This document shows, in pieces, positions 25,931 through 33,911 of a DNA stretch of 64,000 nt (position 1 is its first letter; every line of letters begins with the position of its first letter). The translations under genes were made by a program, and so were the position numbers. Below the pieces are notes generated by a model. That model did no database searches. It was given only the letters and a program-made list of their open reading frames with translations, and had not been told where the DNA came from. Origin of the DNA: Bradyrhizobium sp. 141 (lineage in GTDB: Bacteria; Pseudomonadota; Alphaproteobacteria; Rhizobiales; Xanthobacteraceae); assembly GCF_023074055.1 (NCBI RefSeq), contig NZ_JADPKR010000108.1, forward strand, positions 248,001-312,000, in the 5' to 3' direction.

Positions 25931-25959
25931 CCGCGCGACGATATCGTCGCGCGGTTTTT
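25931..25959 (+). terminator. Perfect 24-base palindrome with T-run
   Basis: CCGCGCGACGAT is followed directly by its reverse complement ATCGTCGCGCGG, then TTTTT. It has the form of a plus-strand terminator, although no plus-strand gene ends nearby (flaF stops 570 bases upstream). It could also stop minus-strand transcripts from the flgN-like gene before the FlaG-like gene. Confidence 0.55.
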
Positions 25960-25989
25960 CGTAAAATCGTCTCTTGTTCTTGTGTGCGC

Positions 25990-26487
25990 TCAGAGCGAGC
26001 GGCTGACCGCGAGCGGAGTGATGTGGCGCGGACCTGGAGCCGCGCGGCGCCCGGCGGCCGTATAGGTGTTCGGCACGTTGCGCTTCTGGATCTCGGCATT
26101 GACGCCGCGCACGACGCTTTCGGAGACCGCGTGCGCGGTGGCGAGCACGGTGAGATTGACCTGAAGCATCGCGCGGAAGGCATCGTGGTGGCGATGCAGC
26201 GTCGAGAGCAGCTCCGGCGCGGATTTCGCGAGATGAGGCTGGTTCGCCTTCAACTGGCTGACGGCGCCGACGTAGTTTCGCGACAGCTCCTGCTTCTTGC
26301 TCTCGAGCATCATTGCCTCGCGGACCTTGCCGGCGCGAACGAGCTCGGTCTCGCGCTCGATCAGTCCGAGCAGGGCGCTCATCGCATCCATCAGGTCTTC
26401 GGCGAGCTTGCGCGCCTCGGCGCTGCCGGGCGCGGTGTTCGGACGCTGGGCTTGCATCGGCTGACGTGAGGCGTTGAACTGGTTCAT
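25990..26487 (-). CDS. FlgN-like flagellar chaperone
   Basis: A 165-residue mostly helical protein starting MNQFNASRQPMQAQ. 'KLAEDLMDAMSALLGLIERE' followed by 'TELVRAGKVREAMMLESKKQ' matches the FlgN family's N-terminal helical pair. FlgN binds the hook-junction proteins FlgK and FlgL before export. It is the third gene of flgI-flgJ-flgN, starting 11 bases after flgJ. The family assignment is based on helical pattern and position and is reasonable but not certain. Confidence 0.7.
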   Translation of the reverse strand: MNQFNASRQPMQAQRPNTAPGSAEARKLAEDLMDAMSALLGLIERETELVRAGKVREAMMLESKKQELSRNYVGAVSQLKANQPHLAKSAPELLSTLHRHHDAFRAMLQVNLTVLATAHAVSESVVRGVNAEIQKRNVPNTYTAAGRRAAPGPRHITPLAVSRSL

Positions 26488-26498
26488 CTCGTTTGACC

Positions 26499-26867
26499 TT
26501 ATGCCGTGCGGATCGTTTTCGCCTGCTGCAGGATGAGGGTGCGGTAAACTTCGGTGGCGATGCCGACGCCGCCGGCCTTGGCGAAGTTCTTGGAATATTG
26601 CTCGGTCAGCATCGAGCGCCATACGCCGGTGCCGGGCGTGTCGCCGAACGGGCCTTCGCCCTTCAGGCCCGAGGTCATCTGCGAGAACATGCTGTTGAGA
26701 AACATCGCCTCGAAATCGGTAGCGGTCTTCTGCGCCCTGGCCTGCTGCTTCGGCGGGACCTTTTGCAGGGCGCTCGCAAGCTCGAAGTCCGGGCGGCCGT
26801 TGCGGCTTTCCACCGAAAAGGCCGAGGAGGTGGCGAGGCGCGGAGTGTTGATCGTGCCGGTCTGCAT
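26499..26867 (-). CDS. Rod-binding protein, FlgJ N-terminal-domain type
   Basis: A 122-residue protein equivalent to the rod-capping half of FlgJ, without the muramidase domain (the usual alphaproteobacterial form). Signature: 'ARAQKTATDFEAMFLNSMFS' then 'QMTSGLKGEGPFG' and 'MLTEQYSKNFAKAGGVGIA'. The start codon shares one base with the flgI stop (TGATG), showing translational coupling. The product should be exported with rod subunits. A separate lytic enzyme would have to open the cell wall; none is seen here. Confidence 0.9.
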   Translation of the reverse strand: MQTGTINTPRLATSSAFSVESRNGRPDFELASALQKVPPKQQARAQKTATDFEAMFLNSMFSQMTSGLKGEGPFGDTPGTGVWRSMLTEQYSKNFAKAGGVGIATEVYRTLILQQAKTIRTA

Positions 26868-27991
26868 CACATCACCTCGATGTCGGCTTCGATCGCGCCG
26901 GCGGCCTTGATCGCCTGGAGAATGCTGATCATGTCGCGCGGGCCGATGCCGAGGCCGTTGAGGCCGTCGACGAGCTGCTGGAGCGAGACGCCGTCCTTGA
27001 CGACGGCGAGCCTCTTGCCGTCCTCGGTGACGGTGACGCTGCTGCGCGGCGCGACCACGGTACGGCCGCGCGACAACGGGTTGGGCTGGCTCACCTGCGG
27101 GCTCTCGGAGATGGTGACGGTGAGGTTGCCCTGCGCCACCGCGACGGTGGCGACGCGGACGTCGCGGCCCATCACGATGATGCCGCTGCGCTCGTCGATG
27201 ATGATCTTGGCGGCGAGATCGGGATCGACCTGGAGCTGCTCGATCTCGGTGAGAAAGGCGACGACGTTGCCCTTGAACTCCGGCGGGATCGAAAGCTGCA
27301 CCGTGGAGGGGTCGATCGGCTCGGCGGTCTTGACGCCGAGATAGTCGTTGACCGCGGCGGCGATCCGCTTGGCCGTGGTGAAGTCGGCATTGCGTAGCGC
27401 CAGGCGCACGTTCGGCAGCCGATTGAGCGCGAACTCGATCTCGCGCTCGATGATGGCGCCGTTGGCGATGCGTCCCACGGTCGGAACGCCGCGCACGATC
27501 TTGGCCGCCTCGCCCTCGGCCTGGAAGCCGGAGATCGCGAGCGAGCCCTGCGCCACCGCGTAGACGTTGCCGTCGGCGCCGAGCAGGGGGGTGACGAGCA
27601 GGGTGCCGCCCTGGAGGTTCTTGGCATCGCCGAGCGCGGAGACGGTGACGTCCATGCGCGTGCCCTGGGTGGCGAAGGCCGGCAGATTGCCGGTGACCAT
27701 CACGGCGGCGACGTTGCCGGTGCGGATGGTGGCGCCGCGGATGTTGACGCCCATGCGCTCGAGCATCGCCTGCAGCGACTGCTTGGTGAAGGGGATGTTG
27801 TTGAGGGTGTCGCCGGTGCCGTTGAGGCCGACGACGAGGCCATAGCCGATGAGCTGGTTCTGCCGCACGCCTTCGATGTTGGCGAGGTCCTTGATGCGCG
27901 AGGTCGCAGCCGCCGGCGCGACCGACAGCGCCAGCGCCGACAGCGCCGCGCAGGCCACCCCAACAATCCTCACCCAACGAACGCCTGGCAT
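26867..27991 (-). CDS. flgI: Flagellar P-ring protein FlgI
   Basis: A 374-residue periplasmic ring protein. A signal peptide (VRWVRIVGVACAALSALALS..AAA) is followed by 'SRIKDLANIEGVRQNQLIGY' and 'GLVVGLNGTGDTLNN', the family's N-terminal signature. 'QAMLERMGVNI' and the C-terminal 'ISILQAIKAAGAIEADIEVM' also fit. I chose the ATG at 27991, which has GGGGAG seven bases upstream; the longer opening adds 35 residues before the signal peptide. It is divergent from fliX, with a CtrA-like site between them. The P ring forms in peptidoglycan with help from FlgA, encoded further on. Confidence 0.97.
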   Translation of the reverse strand: MPGVRWVRIVGVACAALSALALSVAPAAATSRIKDLANIEGVRQNQLIGYGLVVGLNGTGDTLNNIPFTKQSLQAMLERMGVNIRGATIRTGNVAAVMVTGNLPAFATQGTRMDVTVSALGDAKNLQGGTLLVTPLLGADGNVYAVAQGSLAISGFQAEGEAAKIVRGVPTVGRIANGAIIEREIEFALNRLPNVRLALRNADFTTAKRIAAAVNDYLGVKTAEPIDPSTVQLSIPPEFKGNVVAFLTEIEQLQVDPDLAAKIIIDERSGIIVMGRDVRVATVAVAQGNLTVTISESPQVSQPNPLSRGRTVVAPRSSVTVTEDGKRLAVVKDGVSLQQLVDGLNGLGIGPRDMISILQAIKAAGAIEADIEVM

Positions 27992-28212
27992 CCTCTGCTC
28001 CCCAAGCCTTCTGAAAAGGCCTCTCAAATCGGAAAGACCTGCACGACACTCCCATGACGAGCTGGTCCGGCGCTGTCCTTGCCAGTGCTGTGCCAACCGA
28101 GGGCAGCGAGGTAGGTGGCTGAATAGGTTGAATAAATCTGTTTCGACCGGTGTCAGCGGTCATTCGCCCTGAGGAGCGAAACTGCCGCCCGTCGGCAGAT
28201 TTTGCCGGGCTG

Positions 28213-28227
28213 TTTACGCCCCGTTAA
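28213..28227 (+). promoter_or_regulatory. Near-consensus CtrA-type box between flgI and fliX
   Basis: TTTAcgccccgTTAA differs by one base from TTAA-N7-TTAA and is followed by CCATA, as at other sites in the window. It lies 47 bases before fliX and about 220 bases before flgI. In Caulobacter, fliX and flgI are also divergent and CtrA-controlled. Confidence 0.6.
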
Positions 28228-28274
28228 CCATAAGACGGCGAAGGTGAGGGCATCGATCACCCGGATTCCTTCCG

Positions 28275-28688
28275 ATGCGCATCTACGGACCGAACGGCAC
28301 CACGGTTGGAACGCCGGCCAGCCAGGCCAGGCGGACGGGCTCCGGCACCTTCGTGCTGCCCGACACCTCGTCGGCGCAGGAGACGCGGAGCGCTGCCGCA
28401 CCGAAGGCCGCCACCAACATCGATGGGCTGCTGGCCCTGCAAGGTGTCGAGGAGGATCCGGTCGAGCGCCGCAAGCGCTCGGTCGCCCGCGGCAGGACCG
28501 CGCTCGACGTGCTCGACGATCTCAAGATGGGTCTGTTATCAGGCAATCTCGATGCCTCGACCGTGATGCGGCTGCGGGATGCTGCGGCGAATCTGAAATC
28601 GTCCTCGGGCGATCCTGGTCTCGATTCCCTGCTCTCCGAGATCGAGCTGCGGGTGGAGGTCGAACTGGCGAAGGCCGGGCAGGCTTAG
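28275..28688 (+). CDS. fliX: Flagellar assembly regulator FliX
   Basis: A 137-residue protein starting MRIYGPNGTT. It has the conserved 'NIDGLLALQGVEEDPVERRK' followed by 'ALDVLDDLKMGLLSG', matching alphaproteobacterial FliX. In Caulobacter, FliX couples class II assembly to sigma-54-dependent late genes by acting on the activator FlbD. That fits the sigma-54-type promoters found before flgE and flgF here. flbD itself is not in the window. It is a single gene, divergent from flgI. Confidence 0.92.
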   Translation: MRIYGPNGTTVGTPASQARRTGSGTFVLPDTSSAQETRSAAAPKAATNIDGLLALQGVEEDPVERRKRSVARGRTALDVLDDLKMGLLSGNLDASTVMRLRDAAANLKSSSGDPGLDSLLSEIELRVEVELAKAGQA

Positions 28689-28694
28689 CGGGCT

Positions 28695-28798
28695 GTCGTC
28701 GCCCGGCTTGACCGGGCGACCCAGTATTCCAGAGAAAGCAGTGATTGAGCCGAGAAGCCTCGGCGTACTGGATGCCCCGGTCAAGCCGGGGCATGACA
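28695..28798. repeat. Inverted-repeat element (GTCGCCCGGCTTGACCGGG type)
   Basis: The left part GTCGCCCGGCTTGACCGGGC with CCAGTATTCCAGAG pairs loosely with CGTACTGGATGCCCCGGTC and AAGCCGGGGCATGAC at the right. This is a common Bradyrhizobium intergenic palindrome. It lies directly after fliX and may serve as its transcript end. Confidence 0.75.
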
Positions 28799-28834
28799 GC
28801 GGGGTTTGGGGGCGAAACGTCGCTTCACACACAC

Positions 28835-29206
28835 TTACGCCGCTTCCTCCTTCTGCTGCGCGTCGTAGCGGCGCTGGGCGGCGAGAACGTCTTTCAGATT
28901 CTGCTCGGCCCAATCGCGCAGGGGATCGACCGCGCCGGCGAGCGTCAGCCCGAGCTGCGTGATCGAATATTCCACCGTGACAGGCACGGTCGCGATAGCA
29001 TGGCGCTTGATCAGCCCGTCGCGTTCGAGCGATTTGAGAACCTGGCTCAGCATCTTCTGCGAAATGCCTTCGATCGTGCGGCGCAACTGGTTGAAGCGCA
29101 TCGGCTCCTCGCGCAGCAGCAAAAGGATCAGCACCGCCCATTTGTCGCCGACGCGATCGAGGATCTGGCGGGTGGGGCAGTTCGCGGCATAGACGTCGGG
29201 TTTCAT
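28835..29206 (-). CDS. HxlR-family winged-helix regulator
   Basis: A 123-residue protein with the HxlR signature: 'CPTRQILDRVGDKWAVLILL' (Cys10 is the typical N-terminal cysteine), then 'RFNQLRRTIEGISQKMLSQV' and 'LKSLERDGLIKR'. These are the recognition helix and wing. Many HxlR proteins sense thiol-reactive or quinone stress through this cysteine. It is divergent from a 203-residue NAD(P)-binding protein gene, its likely target. GAGG lies seven bases before the ATG. Confidence 0.92.
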   Translation of the reverse strand: MKPDVYAANCPTRQILDRVGDKWAVLILLLLREEPMRFNQLRRTIEGISQKMLSQVLKSLERDGLIKRHAIATVPVTVEYSITQLGLTLAGAVDPLRDWAEQNLKDVLAAQRRYDAQQKEEAA

Positions 29207-29354
29207 GGTCGGGCCTCGGATCCGTTCTCGTCGCTTGCGATACGCATGGGGGTTACCCCTGTGTAATCAGGTAAGCACAAAGTGCTCTCTTTACACCAGC
29301 ATTCTTTACGATACCTAGTCGCCATTAGTTACCACAGTAGCAAAGGAGCCTTCC
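29207..29354. promoter_or_regulatory. Divergent control region HxlR / NAD(P)-binding protein
   Basis: This 148-base interval contains dyads such as GGGGTTACCCC (around 29248-29258) and repeated GTAA/TTAC half-sites (TTACCCC, GTAAT, GTAAG, TTTACA, TTTACG). They are compatible with HxlR operators. A specific operator cannot be fixed by eye. Confidence 0.45.
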
Positions 29355-29966
29355 ATGAAAATCGCAATCGCCGGCGCCTCGGGCCGGGCCGGGTCGGAGA
29401 TCACCAAGGAACTGTCGCGCCGCGGCCACGCGGTCACGGCCATCGCCCGCAACCCCGAGAAGATCGCAGCCCTGCCGAACGTCACGCCGACCAAGGGGGA
29501 CGTGCTCGACCAGGCGGGCCTTGCCAAGCTGTGGGCCGGGCACGACGTCGCCGTGAGTTCCGTGCACTTCCTGGCCAGCGACGCGCTCAAGCTGATCGGT
29601 GCGGCGAAAGACGCCAAGGTCGGTCGTTATCTCGTCGTCGGCGGCGCCGGCAGCCTCGAGGTCGCGCCGGGCGTGAAGCTGGTCACGACTCCCAATTTTC
29701 CGGCCCAATACAAGGCGGAAGCGGAAGCAGGCTCGGCCTTCCTCGACCTCTTGCGGCAGGAAAAGGAACTGAACTGGACCTTCATTTCGCCGTCCGCGCT
29801 GTTCGTCGAGGGGGAACGCACCGGCAAGTTCCGGCTCGGCACCGATCAGCTTCTCGCAGATGCGAACGGCAAGAGCTGGATCAGCTTCGCTGACTACGCC
29901 ATTGCGCTTGCCGACGAGATCGAGCGCCCGGCCCATGCGAGGCAGCGCTTCACGGTCGGCTACTAG
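29355..29966 (+). CDS. NAD(P)H-binding Rossmann-fold protein (YwnB/NmrA-like)
   Basis: A 203-residue atypical short-chain dehydrogenase. 'MKIAIAGASGRAGSEITKEL' is the GxxGxxG nucleotide-binding loop and 'VTAIARNPEKIA' the following NADP-type basic segment. 'GRYLVVGGAGSLEVAPG' and 'LNWTFISPSALF' match the NAD(H)-binding/NmrA-like group. No canonical YxxxK catalytic pair is evident, so it may be a quinone reductase-like or regulatory protein. AAAGGAG precedes the ATG. It is probably controlled by the divergent HxlR regulator. Confidence 0.85.
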   Translation: MKIAIAGASGRAGSEITKELSRRGHAVTAIARNPEKIAALPNVTPTKGDVLDQAGLAKLWAGHDVAVSSVHFLASDALKLIGAAKDAKVGRYLVVGGAGSLEVAPGVKLVTTPNFPAQYKAEAEAGSAFLDLLRQEKELNWTFISPSALFVEGERTGKFRLGTDQLLADANGKSWISFADYAIALADEIERPAHARQRFTVGY

Positions 29967-30136
29967 GCCCTCGGCCGCCCCCGGTCCCTCCAGGATAAAC
30001 CTTCCTGTGCAAGGGCTTGGGGGCGCCGGTCGGGCGGTGAGGGAAACATTGTCTGTCACAGGAGGCCGCTATATAACGCCCCGCTCAACGGACACCGTTT
30101 CCGTTGCGAGTCGTTGCTTAGACAGATAGGCCGCCC

Positions 30137-30547
30137 TTGGAAAAGTTGAAAAACTACCGACCGACTGAAAAAGAGCCTTTCATGAACGACCGGCAGAAGG
30201 AGTACTTCCGTTTGAAGCTCCTCGCCTGGAAGGATGAGATCCTCAAAGAGTCCAAGCTCACTCTGCAAGCCTTGCAGGAGGAGAACGTGAACCACCCCGA
30301 TCTCGCTGATCGGGCATCGTCCGAAACCGACCGTGCCATCGAACTCCGCGCCCGCGACCGCCAGCGCAAGTTGATCGCCAAGATCGACGCCGCGCTCCAG
30401 CGTATCGAGGACAACACCTACGGCTATTGCGAGGACACCGGCGAGCCGATCTCGTTGAAGCGGCTCGAGGCCCGGCCCATCGCGACGCTCTCGGTGGAGG
30501 CGCAGGAGCGCCACGAGAAACGCGAGAAGGTCTATCGCGACGAATAG
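30137..30547 (+). CDS. dksA: RNA polymerase-binding transcription factor DksA (zinc-poor)
   Basis: A 136-residue DksA. 'NYRPTEKEPFMNDRQKEYFR' precedes the coiled coil. D55-x-x-D58-x-A60 (in HPDLADRAS) is the tip motif that enters the polymerase secondary channel. The zinc-finger region reads 'YGYCEDTGEPISLKRLEARP' and keeps only Cys98 of the usual four cysteines, so it probably does not bind zinc. I chose the TTG start because the YRPTE...FMN segment before the first ATG (30182) is conserved in alphaproteobacterial DksA. A terminator follows. With ppGpp it tunes stable RNA and amino-acid promoters. Confidence 0.93.
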   Translation: MEKLKNYRPTEKEPFMNDRQKEYFRLKLLAWKDEILKESKLTLQALQEENVNHPDLADRASSETDRAIELRARDRQRKLIAKIDAALQRIEDNTYGYCEDTGEPISLKRLEARPIATLSVEAQERHEKREKVYRDE

Positions 30548-30552
30548 AGTCC

Positions 30553-30581
30553 GAGCCGCAGAGATGCGGCTCTTTGTTTTT
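30553..30581 (+). terminator. Terminator of dksA
   Basis: GAGCCGC pairs with GCGGCTC around AGAGAT and is followed by TTTGTTTTT, five bases after the dksA stop. Confidence 0.88.
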
Positions 30582-31010
30582 GGACGCAAGGCGCCGTTTC
30601 GCGTCGTGGTCAGCATTTTGCCGGTCGCTTGCGCTCGCGTGCCTCGGCGCGCGAGTGCAAGCGCGAAAAGTGAATCGCGATCAATGGGCTAGACTCGATT
30701 CCTCCGAGCTCACGTGAGTTCGGATGAGAAACAGCTTTCACTTCAGGTGCGGGGGATTTTGCGAGTCGCATCAACGGGATCGACTCGGGAGTTGAAGCTC
30801 TGATCCAGCTGCATCAAGCATCGCTGCAATCATGCCTTTTGCGCTGTTTGCAGGACCTGCGAGGCGCCTGCCTCCATAGAGCCTCCACCAGCTCAATATT
30901 TCCTTAAACGCGGGCGAGGCACCGTAATCCCCCGGCCGGGTGCGCTTGTCAGGCCGCAGCGGGGATGCTGAAGTACCGCCTGCGACTGCGTAGCGTGGGA
31001 GGCGGCGCCG
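30582..31010. other. 429-base gap without a gene
   Basis: I see no coding sequence. The only clear structure is a 20-base near-perfect palindrome, CCGAGCTCAC/GTGAGTTCGG, at 30704-30723. Confidence 0.5.
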
Positions 31011-31790
31011 ATGGACAAGATTCTCGAAGCCGCAAAGGCGATCGTGCTGGCACGCCGTAACCATGCGCCGCTCGCGGCGTTGGAACGTCCGCCCATTGAT
31101 GAAGCCGAGGGCTATCAGGTCCAGCGGGCGCTGCACGATCTGCTGCTGCCGCATGCCGGGCCGCTGGTCGGCTACAAGGTCGGCTGCACCAGCCAGGTGA
31201 TGCAGGACTATATCGGCATCCCGCATCCCTGCGCCGGCGGCGTGTTCCAGAAGGGTGTGCATGACAGCGGCGCCAGGCTCGCGGCCTCCAACTATGTCCG
31301 GGTCGGCGTCGAATGCGAGATCGCGGTGCGGCTGAAGCGCGACCTCGCCGCTGGCGAGGCGCCGTTCACCGCCGAATGGGTCGGGGAGGCGGTCGAGGCC
31401 TACCATCCCGCGATCGAGATCGTCGACGACCGCTACGTGAAGTGGGAGACGATGGGCGCGCCGACGCTGATCGCCGACGATTTCTTCGCGGCCGGCTGCG
31501 TGCTGGCCCCGGCGGTTCCGCGCTCGTCGGTGCCGGACCTGAAGGCCGTCAAGGGCCGCGCCATCCTCAACGGCGAGGAGGTCAGCCACGGCACCGGCGC
31601 CGACGTGCTCGGTCACCCCCACAACGCGCTCGCCTGGCTCGCCAACCATCTCGCCGCCGAGGGCAAGGGCCTGCACGCGGGGCAACTCGTGCTCACCGGC
31701 AGCCTGGTCAAGACGCTGTGGCTGAAGGCCGGCGACAAGGTCCGGATGGAACTGGACGGCTTGGGGGCGGTGGAGGCGAAGTTTACGTGA
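31011..31790 (+). CDS. 2-keto-4-pentenoate hydratase / fumarylacetoacetate hydrolase family
   Basis: A 259-residue protein. 'GPLVGYKVGCTSQVMQDYIG' and 'GVECEIAVRLKRDL' (acidic metal ligands E and E in VECEIA) identify it. 'AVEAYHPAIEIVDDRY' adds to the pattern of MhpD/FAH-like hydratases and decarboxylases. They act on 2-hydroxydienoates from meta-cleavage of aromatics. No other aromatic-degradation genes are near, so its pathway is unknown. It is a single gene between dksA and the flgH end. Confidence 0.85.
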   Translation: MDKILEAAKAIVLARRNHAPLAALERPPIDEAEGYQVQRALHDLLLPHAGPLVGYKVGCTSQVMQDYIGIPHPCAGGVFQKGVHDSGARLAASNYVRVGVECEIAVRLKRDLAAGEAPFTAEWVGEAVEAYHPAIEIVDDRYVKWETMGAPTLIADDFFAAGCVLAPAVPRSSVPDLKAVKGRAILNGEEVSHGTGADVLGHPHNALAWLANHLAAEGKGLHAGQLVLTGSLVKTLWLKAGDKVRMELDGLGAVEAKFT

Positions 31791-31907
31791 GGGGGCACGG
31801 CGCTTCGGCACTCTTCGTCATTGCGAAGGACGGTGTTTGAGCAGCGGCGTCGCTCCTATAGCGCGGCCTGACTTGCAGCCTCCTATAGCCGCGACGCCAA
31901 AATACAT

Positions 31908-31940
31908 GCGGCCTCCGGCAGGGGAGCTACCGGAGGCCGC
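31908..31940 (-). terminator. Hairpin after flgH (end of flgFGAH operon)
   Basis: GCGGCCTCCGG and CCGGAGGCCGC form a perfect 11-base-pair stem 60 bases beyond the flgH stop. On the minus strand it is followed by ATGTATTTTGG, a weak T-run. Confidence 0.65.
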
Positions 31941-31999
31941 GTCGTACATCGTCGTTCGCGCCTAGGTTCGCGAACACGATGTGGGAGCTCGGGAGAGGG

Positions 32000-32761
32000 C
32001 TAGAAGGGCAGCAGCACGTCCATGACCTGCTGGCCGTAGCGCGGCTGTTGCACGTCCGTGATCTGGCCGCGGCCGCCATAGGCGATGCGGGCCTGCGCGA
32101 TCTTGCTGGAATCGATGGTGTTGTCGCTCTGGATGTCTTCGGGGCGGACGATGCCGGCGACCACGAGCTCGCGGATCTCGTAGTTGACGCGGATCTCCTG
32201 CTTGCCTTCGACCACGAGGTTGCCGTTCGGCAGCACCTGGGTGACGACGGCGGCGACGTTGGTCTGCAACGCTTCCTGGCGATTGACCGAGCCCTTGCCG
32301 TCGGCGGAGGAAGTCGAGTCGGTGGTGAGAAGGCGACCGGGCAGGACCTTGAGCGGCTGCGTGACCGTCTGGCTGCCGATAAAATCGGTAATCCCCGAAT
32401 CTTCCTTGGAGGTTCGGCTGCGCTGGGTTTCGTTGGAGAGGTTGGCCTTGTCGGTGATGTTCACGGTCACGGTCAGGAGGTCGCCGACCTGGCGGGCGCG
32501 CTGGTCCTTGAAGAAGGCGCGGCTGCCGCTGCGCCACAGTGAGTTCGGATTGTAGGAGGCGACTTCCGGCTTCGGCATCGGCATCTGCACCGGCTTGTAG
32601 CCCGGCTGCGTCGTCGGATTGTCGATCGCCGACAGCTTCGGTTGCTCGCCGATCTGCGACAGGCGGTCGATCGAGGAGCAGCCGCCCAGCGCGCAAGAGG
32701 CCAGCAGCAGGGCAGAGATCGCGATGCGACGAAGGCGGAAAGCCGAACTGAACGTGGACAT
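32000..32761 (-). CDS. flgH: Flagellar L-ring lipoprotein FlgH
   Basis: A 253-residue outer-membrane ring subunit. The lipobox LGGC puts the lipidated cysteine at residue 28 (ALLLASCALGGCSS). 'NSLWRSGSRAFFKDQRARQV' followed by 'GDLLTVTVNI' and the C-terminal 'YGGRGQITDVQQPRYGQQVM' are family signatures. It is the last gene of flgF-flgG-flgA-flgH, with three bases between flgA and flgH. It assembles with FlgI to form the LP-ring bushing. Confidence 0.96.
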   Translation of the reverse strand: MSTFSSAFRLRRIAISALLLASCALGGCSSIDRLSQIGEQPKLSAIDNPTTQPGYKPVQMPMPKPEVASYNPNSLWRSGSRAFFKDQRARQVGDLLTVTVNITDKANLSNETQRSRTSKEDSGITDFIGSQTVTQPLKVLPGRLLTTDSTSSADGKGSVNRQEALQTNVAAVVTQVLPNGNLVVEGKQEIRVNYEIRELVVAGIVRPEDIQSDNTIDSSKIAQARIAYGGRGQITDVQQPRYGQQVMDVLLPF

Positions 32762-32764
32762 GAC

Positions 32765-33901
32765 TTACTCTGACTTGGCTGGAGGCGAGGCGCGAATTTG
32801 CGGGATCTGGGCTTGTGCGACTTGAGCCGGCGGGGCGGGAGCCTGGACCAGGCCCCGGACGATGGCTGCAGTGTCGATGGGAGCGGGCGCTCCGTCGCGC
32901 TTGAGCGAGGAGGTCTGCTCGACCGCCGGCGCCATCGGTGCGGACTGGCTCGCGCCCTGGATCGTCACTTGGCCGCGGCCGGTGACGAGGCCGGTCAGCG
33001 TGCGCTTGGATTGCAGATTGATCACGCTGACGGTGTCGCCCTCGGCGCCGCTCTCGATCGCCTTGCCGCGCGTGGTGAGGTAGACGCCGGGCACCTGGTA
33101 GATGATGGTGACGGCCTGATCGCGCAGCACGAAGTCGGGCTTGACGATGTCGGCGACACGGAGCGGCGTGCCCGCCCGCATCGGCCGGCGCAGCTGCATG
33201 CCGACGCTGCGATCGCGCGAGGCGGGCTCGCCGGTGACCTCCGCCTTCGGCCGGCGCTCCAGCGAGACGTCGGAGGACTTCAGGAGATCGGTACGGTCGA
33301 TGTCGCGCGTCAGCACGGCCACTTCCACCGTCTCGATCGCGGTGCCGGTGAAGCGGAGCTTGGTCGGGGCCGGATTGTTGTCGTTGGCAATCTCGAAGGC
33401 GATGTCGAAACGGCCGCTGCGGGCGTCATAGCGGGTTGCGACGGGCTGGAGCCCGCCGCTGTTGGAGGCGTCCAGCCGCATCTCGGCGACGCCGCGGTCG
33501 AACGTGACGGTGATGTTGGCGGCGTCCCCGAGGCCGAAGCGGCGTTCGAGCGCCGCGGCGACCGCGTTTTCGAGATCCTTGCTCGCGAGCGTACGGGCGA
33601 GGCGGGTAACCTGGACCTCCTTGATGTCGCCCGTCATCACGCCGATCACCTGCTTGGCGCGGAGCACCGACAGCACCTGCGCGACCGGCAGTGCACCGGT
33701 GGTGCCGAGATCGGGCGAGCGGTAGACCGGGATCAGCGCGGCCGATCCGGCATTGTCGATGAGATCGCCGACCCGCACCACGTCCGAGGTCACGGTGACG
33801 CTGGCGCGCAGCGTCGGCGAGGCGATGAAATCGTCGGCCGCCGCTGCCGGCAAGGCCAGCGCGAGAAGGGCGGAGATCGTGGCGAGGGTGGCGCGGATCA
33901 T
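32765..33901 (-). CDS. flgA: Flagellar P-ring assembly chaperone FlgA
   Basis: A 378-residue periplasmic protein. A short signal peptide (MIRATLATISALLALALPAA) is followed by a variable N-terminal part. The SAF domain in the C-terminal half has 'VLTRDIDRTDLLKSSDVSLE', 'MQLRRPMRAGTPLRVADIVK' and 'KRTLTGLVTGRGQV'. It is longer than enteric FlgA (about 220) because of a proline/alanine-rich C-terminal tail. Three start codons are close together (33910 GTG, 33907 ATG, 33901 ATG); the last has GAGG eight bases upstream. It follows flgG by about ten bases. Confidence 0.93.
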   Translation of the reverse strand: MIRATLATISALLALALPAAAADDFIASPTLRASVTVTSDVVRVGDLIDNAGSAALIPVYRSPDLGTTGALPVAQVLSVLRAKQVIGVMTGDIKEVQVTRLARTLASKDLENAVAAALERRFGLGDAANITVTFDRGVAEMRLDASNSGGLQPVATRYDARSGRFDIAFEIANDNNPAPTKLRFTGTAIETVEVAVLTRDIDRTDLLKSSDVSLERRPKAEVTGEPASRDRSVGMQLRRPMRAGTPLRVADIVKPDFVLRDQAVTIIYQVPGVYLTTRGKAIESGAEGDTVSVINLQSKRTLTGLVTGRGQVTIQGASQSAPMAPAVEQTSSLKRDGAPAPIDTAAIVRGLVQAPAPPAQVAQAQIPQIRASPPAKSE

Positions 33902-33911
33902 CGTCATCACC

